A DNA stretch of 33,326 nt from Micavibrio_A sp964423095. GTDB taxonomy: Bacteria > Pseudomonadota > Alphaproteobacteria > Micavibrionales > Micavibrionaceae. A program made the position numbers and the translations under genes. The notes under the pieces are model-generated. The model was not told where the DNA came from and did not search any database. It was given only the letters and a program-made list of their open reading frames with translations. Numbering within the stretch: the first letter of the stretch is position 1; each line of letters begins with the position of its first letter. The stretch covers positions 1 to 33,326 of the forward strand of contig CAYRDI010000020.1 in the NCBI GenBank assembly GCA_964423095.1. The letters are read 5' to 3'. Of this stretch, positions 7,339-16,009 are shown in pieces.

Positions 7339-8898
7339 ATGACGGACAAGAAAAATTATTACATCACGACACCGATTTACTATGTGAACGACAAACCGCA
7401 TCTCGGTCATGCATATACGACCATCGCGTGCGATGTCGCCGCTCGTCACAAACGGCTCGACGGGTTTGATGTCTATTTCCTGACCGGCACCGATGAACAT
7501 GGGCAAAAGGTTCAACAAGCGGCCGAAAAGAATGGCATTGATCCGCAAGCCTTTACCGATCAGGTTTCGCAAAACTTCCGTGATCTTTTGCCAAAACTCA
7601 ACACCACGAACAACGATTTTATCCGCACAACCGAACCGCGCCACATCAAATCCTGTCAGGCCCTTTGGAAGAGACTGGTCGATTCAGGAAATATTTATCT
7701 GGATTCTTACGGCGGCTGGTACGCCGTGCGGGACGAAGCCTATTACGGCGAAGATGAACTGACCGACGGCCCGAACGGCAAAAAGATTGCCCCCTCCGGC
7801 GCGGAATGCGAATGGGTGGAAGAAGAAAGTTATTTCTTCCGTCTCTCGCAATGGGGCGACAAGCTGCTGGATTATTACACCCGCAATCCTGATTTCATTC
7901 AACCCGACACGCGCAGGAATGAAGTCATCAGCTTCGTTAAAGGCGGCTTGCGTGACCTTTCCGTATCCCGCACGCGACTGACATGGGGCGTACCCGTGCC
8001 GGATGCGCCGGGCCATGTGATGTATGTCTGGATCGATGCGCTCACCAACTATATCACCGCGCTCGGCTATCCGGATGAAGGAGCCGATCTTTTCAAAAAA
8101 TTCTGGCCCGCCGATGTCCACATGGTTGGCAAAGATATCTTGCGGTTCCATGCCGTTTACTGGCCCGCCTTCCTGATGGCCGCCGGCATTGCCCCGCCGA
8201 AAAAGGTTTTCGCCCATGGCTGGTGGACGATCGAAGGACAAAAGATGTCCAAATCGCTCGGTAATGTCATTGCCCCCGAAGATCTGGTCAATACATACGG
8301 GCTGGATCAATCGCGGTACTTCCTCCTTCGTGAAGTGCCGTTCGGTAGCGATGGCGATTTTTCGCATGATCAGGCAATCACAAGGATCAACGCCGATCTG
8401 GCCAACGGATTGGGTAACCTCGCGCAACGCACACTTTCCATGATCGCCAAAAACTGCGATGGCAAAGTACCGCTGCATGGTGATTTCACGGCCGAAGACA
8501 AGACATTGTTGAAAGATGCGCAAGAATTACTTGTTCCAGCGGTACGCAAGGAATTTGACCGCTACGCCTTTCACCGCGGGTTGGAAACCATCTGGAAACT
8601 TGTCAATGCTGCAAACGCCTACATCGATGTGCAGGCACCATGGGGTTTGAAAAAGACAGACCCGGCACGTATGCAAACGGTGCTGTACGTTCTGGCCGAA
8701 ACCATTCGTTGCCTTGGTATTGTCATGCAATCCGTGACGCCGCAAGCGGCGGCCAAAATGCTCGATCAGGTGACCGTGCCTATGGACAAACGCACCTATG
8801 GACATATATCCGCAGGTGACGCCCTGAAACCCGGAACTTCGTTACCAGCACCGGAAGGGGTGTTCCCGCGCATAGAAGCCAAAGAGAAAGCAGCATAA
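7339..8898 (+). CDS. metG: Methionyl-tRNA synthetase, short zinc-free type
   Basis: A 519-residue class I aminoacyl-tRNA synthetase that charges tRNA-Met. The N-terminal catalytic core has the HIGH-type motif HLGH (21-24) and TGTDEHGQK (49-57), followed by KMSKS (302-306) ahead of LGNV. The connective peptide (about 121-165) has one cysteine and none of the CxxC knuckles, so it belongs to the MetG group without bound zinc. An anticodon-binding helical domain follows (about 365-500, with WKLVNAANAYID). There is no C-terminal EMAP/Trbp111 domain, consistent with the length. A purine-rich GGCGGAACC stretch lies upstream of the ATG. Confidence 0.96.
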   Translation: MTDKKNYYITTPIYYVNDKPHLGHAYTTIACDVAARHKRLDGFDVYFLTGTDEHGQKVQQAAEKNGIDPQAFTDQVSQNFRDLLPKLNTTNNDFIRTTEPRHIKSCQALWKRLVDSGNIYLDSYGGWYAVRDEAYYGEDELTDGPNGKKIAPSGAECEWVEEESYFFRLSQWGDKLLDYYTRNPDFIQPDTRRNEVISFVKGGLRDLSVSRTRLTWGVPVPDAPGHVMYVWIDALTNYITALGYPDEGADLFKKFWPADVHMVGKDILRFHAVYWPAFLMAAGIAPPKKVFAHGWWTIEGQKMSKSLGNVIAPEDLVNTYGLDQSRYFLLREVPFGSDGDFSHDQAITRINADLANGLGNLAQRTLSMIAKNCDGKVPLHGDFTAEDKTLLKDAQELLVPAVRKEFDRYAFHRGLETIWKLVNAANAYIDVQAPWGLKKTDPARMQTVLYVLAETIRCLGIVMQSVTPQAAAKMLDQVTVPMDKRTYGHISAGDALKPGTSLPAPEGVFPRIEAKEKAA

Positions 8899-8901
8899 AA
8901 T

Positions 8902-9348
8902 ATGATGGCCCATCTCTGGATCATTCTGGCCGTATCGGCCTCCGTCCTATGGGGGCTTGGTTATGCCATGGCGGAAAAGGTTTTGAATACGGGCCTTCAT
9001 CCCAGTATTCTGATGCTCGCCACCGCGACGATCACATTCCCTTTGTTCGTATTCCTGGCGTTTTATCTGGAACAGGTCAAACCGGGGATCACGTTGATCA
9101 CCGCAAATCCAAAAATCCTCCTGATGATGCTGGTCAATGCGTTGTGTATCGTGGTTGGTGGCTATCTCATCCTTGTTGCCGTGAACCTCAAAAACGCCAC
9201 GCTCGTCAACATGATTGAAATGACGTACCCGTTCTTTACGGCCTTGTTTGCGTATTTTTTGTTAAAAGAAGCGCAACTCAGCCCATGGACCATTTTTGGA
9301 GGTCTCTTCATCATCACCGGACTTGGCATTATCGCCGTTAAAGGGTGA
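8902..9348 (+). CDS. Half-size EamA/DMT-superfamily membrane protein
   Basis: A 148-residue protein with four predicted membrane helices (about 4-24, 35-56, 70-96 and 103-146 as two). It equals one EamA repeat, where the usual transporter has two (about 300 residues). It resembles small EamA/YnfA-like proteins that work as dimers. The ending GGLFIITGLGIIAVKG is typical of an EamA repeat. It starts 3 nt after metG (ATGATG; either Met could be used) and its tail contains the tatD ribosome-binding site, so it is embedded in the operon. The substrate cannot be told from sequence. Confidence 0.75.
   Translation: MMAHLWIILAVSASVLWGLGYAMAEKVLNTGLHPSILMLATATITFPLFVFLAFYLEQVKPGITLITANPKILLMMLVNALCIVVGGYLILVAVNLKNATLVNMIEMTYPFFTALFAYFLLKEAQLSPWTIFGGLFIITGLGIIAVKG
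9341..9345 (+). promoter_or_regulatory. Shine-Dalgarno that sets the tatD start
   Basis: AAGGG lies inside the last codons of the EamA gene, 7 nt before the ATG at 9353. It favours that ATG over in-frame alternatives upstream that would overlap the EamA gene by some 50 nt. Confidence 0.5.
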
Positions 9349-9352
9349 TACC

Positions 9353-10165
9353 ATGTGGATTGATTCACACTGCCACCTGAACCATGAACGCACCGGAGAG
9401 GGGGACACCCCCGCCGCCATCGCTGCGCGCGCAAATGCGGCGGGCGTGGAGGGTATGTTGTCTATCTGTTGTGAAATAGAAAAAGAATTTCCATCGCTTC
9501 TGGAATGCGTACGACCTCTGGAAAATGTGTGGTGTTCCATCGGTACCCATCCGCACGAAGCGGGGGTTGAGGCCGAAAAGGCGGTCACCCTCGAAAGACT
9601 GATCGAACTGGCCACATCGGACGACAAAATTATAGGCATTGGCGAAAGCGGGCTGGATTATTATTACAACCATTCCCCCAAAGAAGATCAGCAAGAATCC
9701 TTCCGGAAGCACATCCGCGCCTGCATCGAAACAGACCTCCCCCTGATTGTTCACGCCCGCGATGCGGACGAAGACATCATCCGCATCATCCGCGAAGAAA
9801 ACGGCGGAAAACAACGGGTCAGGGGGGTCATGCACTGCTTTTCCTCAGGCCCCCTTCTGGCCGAAAAAGCGTTGGAAGAGGGGTTCTATATTTCCTTTTC
9901 CGGCATCGTGACTTTTAAAAAATCGACAGAGCTGCAAGAGATCGCGAAAACAGTGCCTTTGGAGCGTTTGTTGATCGAAACGGATGCCCCGTTTCTGGCT
10001 CCCGAACCCTATCGTGGAAAAACAAACGAACCCGCATTCGTAAGCAAAACAGGAGAGTTTCTGGCAAATCTTCTTAAATTAGATGAAGAAACAATATCAA
10101 CATATTCAAAAAACAACTTCTTTTCTCTTTTTAACCGGGCAAAAAAGACATGGAAACCGAACTGA
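9353..10165 (+). CDS. TatD family metal-dependent hydrolase/DNase
   Basis: A 270-residue TIM-barrel hydrolase of the TatD/YcfH type. Metal-binding residues are all visible: HCH (H6, H8) in DSHCHLN, the glutamate in GESGLDYYY, HARD, HCFSSG and the Asp of ETDAPFLAPEP. TatD proteins are 3'-5' exonucleases or D-Tyr-tRNA deacylase-like enzymes in different reports; YcfH-type members sit next to metG as here. The start at 9353 puts the metal-binding HxH a few residues from the N-terminus, as in the family; an upstream start would add 19 unmatched residues. The next gene begins inside its last codons (10150), a 16-nt overlap. Confidence 0.92.
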   Translation: MWIDSHCHLNHERTGEGDTPAAIAARANAAGVEGMLSICCEIEKEFPSLLECVRPLENVWCSIGTHPHEAGVEAEKAVTLERLIELATSDDKIIGIGESGLDYYYNHSPKEDQQESFRKHIRACIETDLPLIVHARDADEDIIRIIREENGGKQRVRGVMHCFSSGPLLAEKALEEGFYISFSGIVTFKKSTELQEIAKTVPLERLLIETDAPFLAPEPYRGKTNEPAFVSKTGEFLANLLKLDEETISTYSKNNFFSLFNRAKKTWKPN

Positions 10166-10927
10166 TCATCCTCGGCTGCGGCGGTTCTGCCGGCGTTCCC
10201 GCGATCGGCAATTGGTGGGGGGCGTGCGACCCGTCGGAACNNNNNNNNNNATATCCGCACGCGCCCATCCATCGCCCTGCGCACCCAAAACACGCTGGTG
10301 ATTGTGGATACGGGCCCAGATTTCCGCGAACAGATGAACCGGGAACGGCTCGGCTGCCCGGATGCCGTCCTCATCACCCACGCGCATTTTGACCACATCA
10401 ACGGGCTGGATGAACTCCGCACCCTGCAACGCGTTCACAAGGGGCGGGAATTCCCCCTCCATGCGCTTCCGGAAACCATGGGCATGCTCCGCCAGCGGCT
10501 GGATTATATGTTCATCTCTTCCGAAAACGGGTTCTACCCCACGGTCTGCATCGGCACGGAAATCGACACTGCCAAACCGATCATTGTCGGAGACATCGAA
10601 ATGCGTCCGTTCGTTCAACAACACGGAAGCCTGCAATCGCTCGGCCTTCGGGTCGGCAATATCGGCTATTCCACGGATGTGAAAAAACTGGATGAAACGG
10701 CAATAGCGACTCTAAAAGGCATTGATGTCTGGATCGTTGATGCCGCCGCCTATCGCCACCGCGAAAACAAGGTTCATATGTCCATCGACGAAATCATTGA
10801 AACCAATGAAAAAATAGGCGCAGGGCGCGTTGTCCTGACCCATCTGCCTCCCATTATGGATTACCAAACTCTTCGGAATGAGCTGCCCAAAGGCTTCGAA
10901 CCCGCCTATGACGGGATGAGATTTTAA
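10150..10927 (+). CDS. Metallo-beta-lactamase-fold hydrolase (PhnP/YcfL-neighbour type), split by an assembly gap
   Basis: The N-terminal part reads METELIILGCGGSAGVPAIG and then NWWGACDPSE. After 10 N the frame resumes as IRTRPSIALRTQNTLVIVD, followed by the metal-binding THAHFDHINGLDEL (codons near 10376-10415), a DVKKLDE region, WIVDAAAYR and LTHLPPIMD. This is the MBL-fold family found next to tatD in many alphaproteobacteria, related to PhnP phosphodiesterases. The two halves lie in different frames only because the gap is written as 10 bases. Homologues read CDPxNPKNxRTRPS here, so a true gap of about 6 nt (a multiple of 3) restores one gene. It overlaps tatD by 16 nt and ends the housekeeping block. 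Confidence 0.88.
10241..10250. other. Assembly gap (10 N) inside the MBL-fold hydrolase
   Basis: Ten undetermined bases, the usual placeholder length. Reading frames on the two sides differ by one, so the real number of missing bases must be a multiple of three if the gene is intact. Confidence 0.95.
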
Positions 10928-10979
10928 ACATATTCCTCCACAGGAAATGACATAATGCGAAATTCCTGAAAAAAATCTA

Positions 10980-11008
10980 TTTAGAACAAAGCCCCGTTGC
11001 GATATAAA
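10980..11008 (+). promoter_or_regulatory. Candidate sigma70-type promoter for the first glycan block
   Basis: In the 112-nt gap between the MBL gene and the dehydratase, TTTAGA (10980-10985, 4 of 6 to the -35 consensus) is followed after 17 nt by TATAAA (11003-11008). A transcript would start near 11015 and have a leader of about 25 nt. This is the only sizeable upstream gap for the glycan genes on this strand. It is a weak pattern match without experimental support. Confidence 0.35.
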
Positions 11009-11039
11009 ACCCCGTCGAAAACAACGGATAAAGGCTTCC

Positions 11040-12116
11040 ATGCTGACGGATTTTAACGGCAAACGCATTCTGATCACCGGCGGGACGGGATCATTGGGCA
11101 AGGTTTTGCTCAAACGCCTGCTGAGCGGCAAGGAGGGAGTACCGGAAAGCATAACGGTCTTTTCACGCGATGAAGCCAAACAACACGCCTTACGTCTCGA
11201 TTATTTGCACAGCAATGGCGGGGAAACGGACGAGGTCATCTACAACAACTTTTCCCGCAAAGTAAAATTCATCATCGGCGACGTGCGCGATTACAACAGC
11301 GTTCTGCGCGCGCTAAAGGACATTGATATTGTTTTCAATGCCGCGGCCTTGAAACAGGTGCCGACGTGCGAATATTTCCCTTATCAGGCCGTGATGACCA
11401 ACATCACCGGCGCGGAAAACATTGTCCGCTCAATCCTGAACAACAATCTTCCCGTGGAATGCGTCGTCGGCATTTCCACCGATAAGGCAGCCAAACCCGT
11501 TAACGTCATGGGGATGTCAAAATCCTTGCAGGAACGGGTTTTTCTCGCGGCAAATATCGATTCCGGCAAGACGCGCTTCGTTCTTGCACGGTACGGAAAT
11601 GTTCTGGCCTCCCGCGGGTCGGTCATTCCACTGTTCCACCAACAAATAAAAAGCGGCAAAGACCTGACCATCACCGATGAAAAGATGACCCGGTTCCTGT
11701 TAAGCCTCGAAGAGGCGGTGGATGTCATCCTGTTCGCAGTCCGTCATGGGAATAAGGGGGAAATGATTATTCCGCGCATTCCCTCCGCACTGATGATGGA
11801 TGTGGCATCCGCCCTTATAGGTGACCGCCCCATCAAAACCGTTGTAACCGGCATTCGCCCCGGCGAAAAACTGCACGAAGCCCTGATCACCGAAGAAGAG
11901 GCCGCAAGGACGGTGGAGCGGGGACCCTATTACGTTGTCGCACCAATCCTGCCCGAAATTCAGGTCCCCGAAGTCATGAAAGGCCCGTTTCTGAACAAAG
12001 AATATACCTCCGCCGACGATCTCATGACGCGGGAAGAAGTGGCCGATCTTTTGAAAAAACGCAACCTTCTGGTTGAAAATCAGGACGGCCAGTACAGGGA
12101 AGAGCTGCTGCGATGA
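11040..12116 (+). CDS. UDP-GlcNAc 4,6-dehydratase family protein (CapE/FnlA/PseB-like SDR)
   Basis: A 358-residue extended short-chain dehydrogenase. It has a Rossmann GGTGSLGK (14-21), VFSRDEAKQ, GDVRDY, NAAALKQVPTCEYFP, STDKAAKPVNVMGMSK (YxxxK replaced by MxxxK, as in the CapE/PseB group) and RYGNVLASRGSVIPLF, then MTRFLLSLEEAVD and GIRPGEKLHE. These enzymes convert UDP-GlcNAc to a 4-keto-6-deoxy sugar with or without C5 inversion. Its overlap with a CapG/FnlC-type epimerase (12113) points to the UDP-L-FucNAc/L-QuiNAc route rather than PseB-type pseudaminic acid synthesis. The CapF-type reductase normally found with them is missing here. The start follows AAAGG at 11030-11034. Confidence 0.85.
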   Translation: MLTDFNGKRILITGGTGSLGKVLLKRLLSGKEGVPESITVFSRDEAKQHALRLDYLHSNGGETDEVIYNNFSRKVKFIIGDVRDYNSVLRALKDIDIVFNAAALKQVPTCEYFPYQAVMTNITGAENIVRSILNNNLPVECVVGISTDKAAKPVNVMGMSKSLQERVFLAANIDSGKTRFVLARYGNVLASRGSVIPLFHQQIKSGKDLTITDEKMTRFLLSLEEAVDVILFAVRHGNKGEMIIPRIPSALMMDVASALIGDRPIKTVVTGIRPGEKLHEALITEEEAARTVERGPYYVVAPILPEIQVPEVMKGPFLNKEYTSADDLMTREEVADLLKKRNLLVENQDGQYREELLR

Positions 12117-13195
12117 AAATAGTCACGGTTCTTGGCACCCGGCCCGAAATTATCCGTCTTTCGCTGATCATCAAAAAACTGGATGATCTATGCGATCATA
12201 TTTTGGTTCACACGGGCCAGAATTTCGACCGGAACCTGAGCGATCTGTTTTTCGAAGAAATGGGCATCCGCAAACCCGACTATTTCCTGAATGTCAAAGG
12301 CACATCCATCGCCGACCAGATGGGGCAGATACTGGTGGGCTGCGAAAAAGTTTTTACCGATGAAAAACCGGACCGTGTCTTGATCCTCGGCGATACGAAT
12401 TCGGCCCTCTGCGCCATCGTTGCAAAACGCATGGGCATTCCCGTCTATCACATGGAAGCCGGAAACCGTTGCTACGACGACCGCGTCCCTGAAGAAGTCA
12501 ACCGCCGCATCATCGACCATAGCAGCGAAATCCTTTTGCCCTATACGCACCGGAGCAAGGAAAACCTGTTCCGCGAAGGATTTGAAGCCAACCGTGTTTA
12601 TGTCACCGGAAACCCGATCGCCGAAGTGATCGACGCTTACGCGGATAAAATCAAAAAAAGCAGCATCTTGAATACGCTGTCCTTGAAAAAGGGCGATTAC
12701 TTCCTTGCAACCATTCACCGCGCGGAGAACGTGGACGGCGAAGAAAGATTGAATAATATATTGGATGCCCTGAACGGCGTTGCAAAAGAATACAAAAAGA
12801 AAATCATCGTCAGCACGCATCCGCGCACCCGCGCAAAGCTGGAAAAAAGCAAGACAGCGATAAATCCGCTTGTATCGTTCTGTGAACCGTTTGGGTTCTT
12901 TGATTTTATCAGTCTGGAGCAAAATGCGTATTGCGTTTTGAGTGACAGTGGGACGGTGCAGGAAGAATGTGCCGTTTTCGGTGTGCCGTCTGTCACCGTC
13001 CGCGATGTTACGGAACGTCCGGAAACCATCGATGCCGGCAGCAACATATTAAGCGGCGCAGCACCCGAAGACCTTCTCCGCGCCATCAAGGTTGTAACAA
13101 CCCTTGCCCCGCGCTGGAATGCACCGGAAGAATATTTGAACAAAGCCGTCAGCGATACCGTTTGCCGTATTGTATTGTCCTATAGGCACAAATAG
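12113..13195 (+). CDS. Non-hydrolysing UDP-sugar 2-epimerase of the CapG/FnlC (WecB superfamily) type
   Basis: A 360-residue GT-B-fold epimerase. Superfamily blocks are present: TVLGTRPEIIRL, VHTGQNFD, VLGDTNSALCA-type LILGDTNSALCA, TIHRAENVD, STHPRTRAKLE and LSDSGTVQEECAVFGVPSVTVRDVTERPE. The block HMEAGNRCYDDRVPEE, with Asn-Arg-Cys where true WecB has LRT, is the signature of FnlC/CapG/WbjD, which epimerise C2 of UDP-6-deoxy-talosamine-type sugars to give UDP-L-FucNAc (or UDP-L-QuiNAc). It overlaps the dehydratase by 4 nt (ATGA). The context indicates that both enzymes feed one 6-deoxy-HexNAc precursor. Confidence 0.85.
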   Translation: MKIVTVLGTRPEIIRLSLIIKKLDDLCDHILVHTGQNFDRNLSDLFFEEMGIRKPDYFLNVKGTSIADQMGQILVGCEKVFTDEKPDRVLILGDTNSALCAIVAKRMGIPVYHMEAGNRCYDDRVPEEVNRRIIDHSSEILLPYTHRSKENLFREGFEANRVYVTGNPIAEVIDAYADKIKKSSILNTLSLKKGDYFLATIHRAENVDGEERLNNILDALNGVAKEYKKKIIVSTHPRTRAKLEKSKTAINPLVSFCEPFGFFDFISLEQNAYCVLSDSGTVQEECAVFGVPSVTVRDVTERPETIDAGSNILSGAAPEDLLRAIKVVTTLAPRWNAPEEYLNKAVSDTVCRIVLSYRHK

Positions 13196-13198
13196 ATC

Positions 13199-14803
13199 AT
13201 GAACCGTTTTAACCCCAAAATTTCTATCGTCATTCCTGTCTATAACGGGACGAACTATATGCGCGAAGCCATCGATTCTGCATTGGCGCAGGGGTATGAC
13301 AACAAGGAAATCATCGTGATCAACGATGGCTCTAACGACAACGGTGCAACCTTGAGCGTTGCAAAATCCTACGGCGAAAAAATCCGCCTTATCGACAAAC
13401 CTAATGGCGGCGTGGCGACCGCCCTGAATGCCGGGATCGCATCTGCCACGGGCGACTATATTTCATGGCTGAGCCACGACGATGTCTATCCGCCGGACAA
13501 GCTGGAAAAGCAAGTCGCCTTTTTGGAAGGCCTCCAAAACAAAAACACGATTGTTTTCGGCGATTACGCCATCATCGACGAAAAAGGGAATAAGCTCGGC
13601 TATATTTCCGTGGCCGGCGTTGATACGAAGAGAATGCCGTTCGAGCTATATTCCGCAAACAACATTCATGGCTGCTCCATGATTATTCCGAAACAGGTTT
13701 TTGAAAAAACCGGGGGATTTCGGGAGGATTTGCCGACAACGCAGGATTACGACCTGTGGCTTCGCGCCGCAGGGGCGTTTCCCTTTGAATACAACTCAAC
13801 GCTTTCGGTTTACAGCCGCCAGCATGCGGCGCAGGGCAGCCGGACGATGCACCACGACAAGGAAGTCAGGGATTATTACCTGAACAACCTGTCACATTTT
13901 ACACCGGAGTGGATGGACAAAAATTTTTCAAAAGAAGAAATTCGTGAAAAATACCTGTTTCTGCTCAGAAAATTTTCAAGATTTGATCTATTGCCTGTTT
14001 ACTTCAAAGTTTTGAAACAGGCACTCTTACATCTTAAATTCGAAACCTATGGGGAGCAGGGAAAATTCCTGTTTGCGGCGATGACGTCATTTTATTCTGG
14101 TTCGTTAAAATCATTCATCAAAAAACTTGTGCCGTTGCCCATCAAAAACATGATCCGGCGCAATTTGAACAGCCCGCGCGCCGGCAACGACAACCGGCCC
14201 GCCGTGCTTGATTTTGCCCGCATATACACCAACAATATCTTTGGCTCCGCAGAATCGCGATCGGGCAGCGGCTCCACCATGGAACAGACGGCGTATATCC
14301 GTCAGGCACTCCCTGAACTCTTTCGTGAACTGGGTGTGAAATCCATACTGGATGTCCCGTGCGGTGACTTTCACTGGATGCAACACATGGATCTTTCCGG
14401 CGTTCATTATATAGGCGGCGATGTGGTGCCGGAAATTGTAGAAAAGAACAATCAAAGGTATGGTAACGAAAAGAAAGAATTCAGAACACTGAACATCATC
14501 ACCGACGATCTTCCAAAAACGGATTTGATCTTGTGCCGGGATTGTCTTGTTCACCTGAATTTTGAATCCGGCCTTGCTGCCATCCGTAACTTTAAACGCA
14601 GCGGCGCCAAATATCTTTTGACCACCACCTTCACCAATCGCACATTGAACGAAGAATTGTTTGGTATCTGGCGCGTCCTGAATTTACAGCTACCGCCATA
14701 CAGCCTTCCGACGCCGGTAAAAATCATCAATGAAAGATGCACCGAAGCGGGGAACCGTTTCACGGACAAATGTCTGGGCCTTTGGGATCTTTCCGGTATA
14801 TAA
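13199..14803 (+). CDS. Two-domain protein: GT2 glycosyltransferase fused to a SAM-dependent methyltransferase
   Basis: 534 residues. Residues 7-230 form a GT-A domain: ISIVIPVYNGTNYMREAIDS, INDGSNDNG, NGGVATALNAGI and the metal-binding SHDD (92-95), then TTQDYDLWLRAA. A linker of about 100 residues follows. Residues 335-534 match a stand-alone class I methyltransferase family: IFGSAESRSGSGSTMEQTAY, motif I ILDVPCGDFHWM (383-394), GGDVVPEIV, LILCRDCLVHLNF, LLTTTFTNRT and DKCLGLWDLS. No stop or frameshift separates the domains. The protein could add a sugar and methylate it, which suits chain capping. Acceptor, sugar and methylated position are unknown. It begins 3 nt after the epimerase stop. 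Confidence 0.85.
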   Translation: MNRFNPKISIVIPVYNGTNYMREAIDSALAQGYDNKEIIVINDGSNDNGATLSVAKSYGEKIRLIDKPNGGVATALNAGIASATGDYISWLSHDDVYPPDKLEKQVAFLEGLQNKNTIVFGDYAIIDEKGNKLGYISVAGVDTKRMPFELYSANNIHGCSMIIPKQVFEKTGGFREDLPTTQDYDLWLRAAGAFPFEYNSTLSVYSRQHAAQGSRTMHHDKEVRDYYLNNLSHFTPEWMDKNFSKEEIREKYLFLLRKFSRFDLLPVYFKVLKQALLHLKFETYGEQGKFLFAAMTSFYSGSLKSFIKKLVPLPIKNMIRRNLNSPRAGNDNRPAVLDFARIYTNNIFGSAESRSGSGSTMEQTAYIRQALPELFRELGVKSILDVPCGDFHWMQHMDLSGVHYIGGDVVPEIVEKNNQRYGNEKKEFRTLNIITDDLPKTDLILCRDCLVHLNFESGLAAIRNFKRSGAKYLLTTTFTNRTLNEELFGIWRVLNLQLPPYSLPTPVKIINERCTEAGNRFTDKCLGLWDLSGI

Positions 14804-16009
14804 ATGCGCATTCTTATCGTAGCCATGGCGAACAGCATTCACACCGCACGGTGGGCTTTGCAGTTTGAGGGCGACAAGGATAAGGAAATCATTCTCTTTC
14901 CCTCCATCGTCGGGGGATTAAAAGACGATCTTCGTCACTGGCACCGTTTATACGGACCGCTTTTCAGCACGCGGCAAGCCGGAAAAAGATCTGCGATCGT
15001 ACATTTCCCCATACGAACGCTTAACACGGCATTTCATTTTGTGATGGATCGCCTTTTCGGAAAAAAATGGCGCGTGCAATGGCTCGCCTGGACAATTCGG
15101 CGGTTAAAACCAGACGTCATCCACACACTGGAATTCCAGAACGCGGGCTATATTGCGCTTAAAGCAAAGCGTATCATCGGGAAGGATTTCCCGGTATGGA
15201 TCGCCACGAACTGGGGCAGCGATGTGTATCTTTATTCCCAACTCAAGGCCCACATCACACCCATCAAGGAAATCTTGTCACAGGCGGATTTTTATTCCGC
15301 GGAATGTGCGCGGGATTATACGTTGGCAAAAAATCTTGGCATGACAGCGGAATGCTTGCCCGTGGTACCGAATGCCGGGGGATTACATCTGGACGATGTC
15401 GCAGCTTTGCGTAAAAGGCAGATTCCACACGAACGAAACTTGCTGTTGGTCAAAGGGTACCAGATGGTTTTCGGCCGTGCACAAACAGCACTGCGCGCCA
15501 TTGAAAAAATCGCGGGCGACCTGAAAAAGAAAAATGTCCGGGTTTGTGTTTTTTTGGCAACCGAGGATGTCGAAATCCCGGCTGAACTTTTGGCAAACAA
15601 GACCGGCCTTGATATAGAAATCATCACCATCAAAAACTACATGGCGCATGAAAAGGTGCTGGAATTACATGCAAAAGCCCGCTGTTACGTGGGCCTTTCC
15701 ATTTCCGACGGAATCAGCACGTCTCTGCTGGAGGCAATGTCCGCCGGCGCATTTCCGATCCAGACCTGCACATCTTGCGCCAACGAATGGATCGAAGACG
15801 GTGTTTCCGGATTTATTGCACCATGCGATGATGAAGACACGCTGGGCCAGCTTATATTGCGCGCAATGACCGATGATGACCTGGTGGACAGGGCTGCCGA
15901 AATCAACTGGAAGACAATTTCGGAAAAAGCGGACTTCAGGGAGATACAGACGATTGCCCGCGGGTTTTATGACACGGCGTATGCGAAAAAAACTACCGCC
16001 GGAAAATAA
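14804..16009 (+). CDS. GT4-family glycosyltransferase
   Basis: A 401-residue GT-B protein. The N-terminal domain opens MRILIVAMANSIHTARWALQ and contains KPDVIHTLEFQNAGY and WIATNWGSDVYLYS. The C-terminal nucleotide-sugar domain has GYQMVFGRAQTALRAIE, then GLSISDGISTSLLEAMSAG and NEWIEDGVSGF, the E-x7-E region of retaining GT4 enzymes. The start codon follows the preceding stop with no spacer. Its last 17 nt overlap the end of the convergent GT2 gene on the other strand, so transcription collides here. Donor and acceptor cannot be predicted from sequence. Confidence 0.85.
   Translation: MRILIVAMANSIHTARWALQFEGDKDKEIILFPSIVGGLKDDLRHWHRLYGPLFSTRQAGKRSAIVHFPIRTLNTAFHFVMDRLFGKKWRVQWLAWTIRRLKPDVIHTLEFQNAGYIALKAKRIIGKDFPVWIATNWGSDVYLYSQLKAHITPIKEILSQADFYSAECARDYTLAKNLGMTAECLPVVPNAGGLHLDDVAALRKRQIPHERNLLLVKGYQMVFGRAQTALRAIEKIAGDLKKKNVRVCVFLATEDVEIPAELLANKTGLDIEIITIKNYMAHEKVLELHAKARCYVGLSISDGISTSLLEAMSAGAFPIQTCTSCANEWIEDGVSGFIAPCDDEDTLGQLILRAMTDDDLVDRAAEINWKTISEKADFREIQTIARGFYDTAYAKKTTAGK

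Noticed and set aside
7684..8523. Long open frame on the minus strand opposite metG
   Set aside because: It is antisense to a well-conserved synthetase, has no family motif, and reflects the codon bias of metG.
11040..12116. PseB (pseudaminic acid pathway)
   Set aside because: The neighbouring CapG/FnlC-type epimerase and the absence of PseC, PseH, PseG and PseI-like genes next to it favour a CapE/FnlA-like role, though the SDR groups are close.
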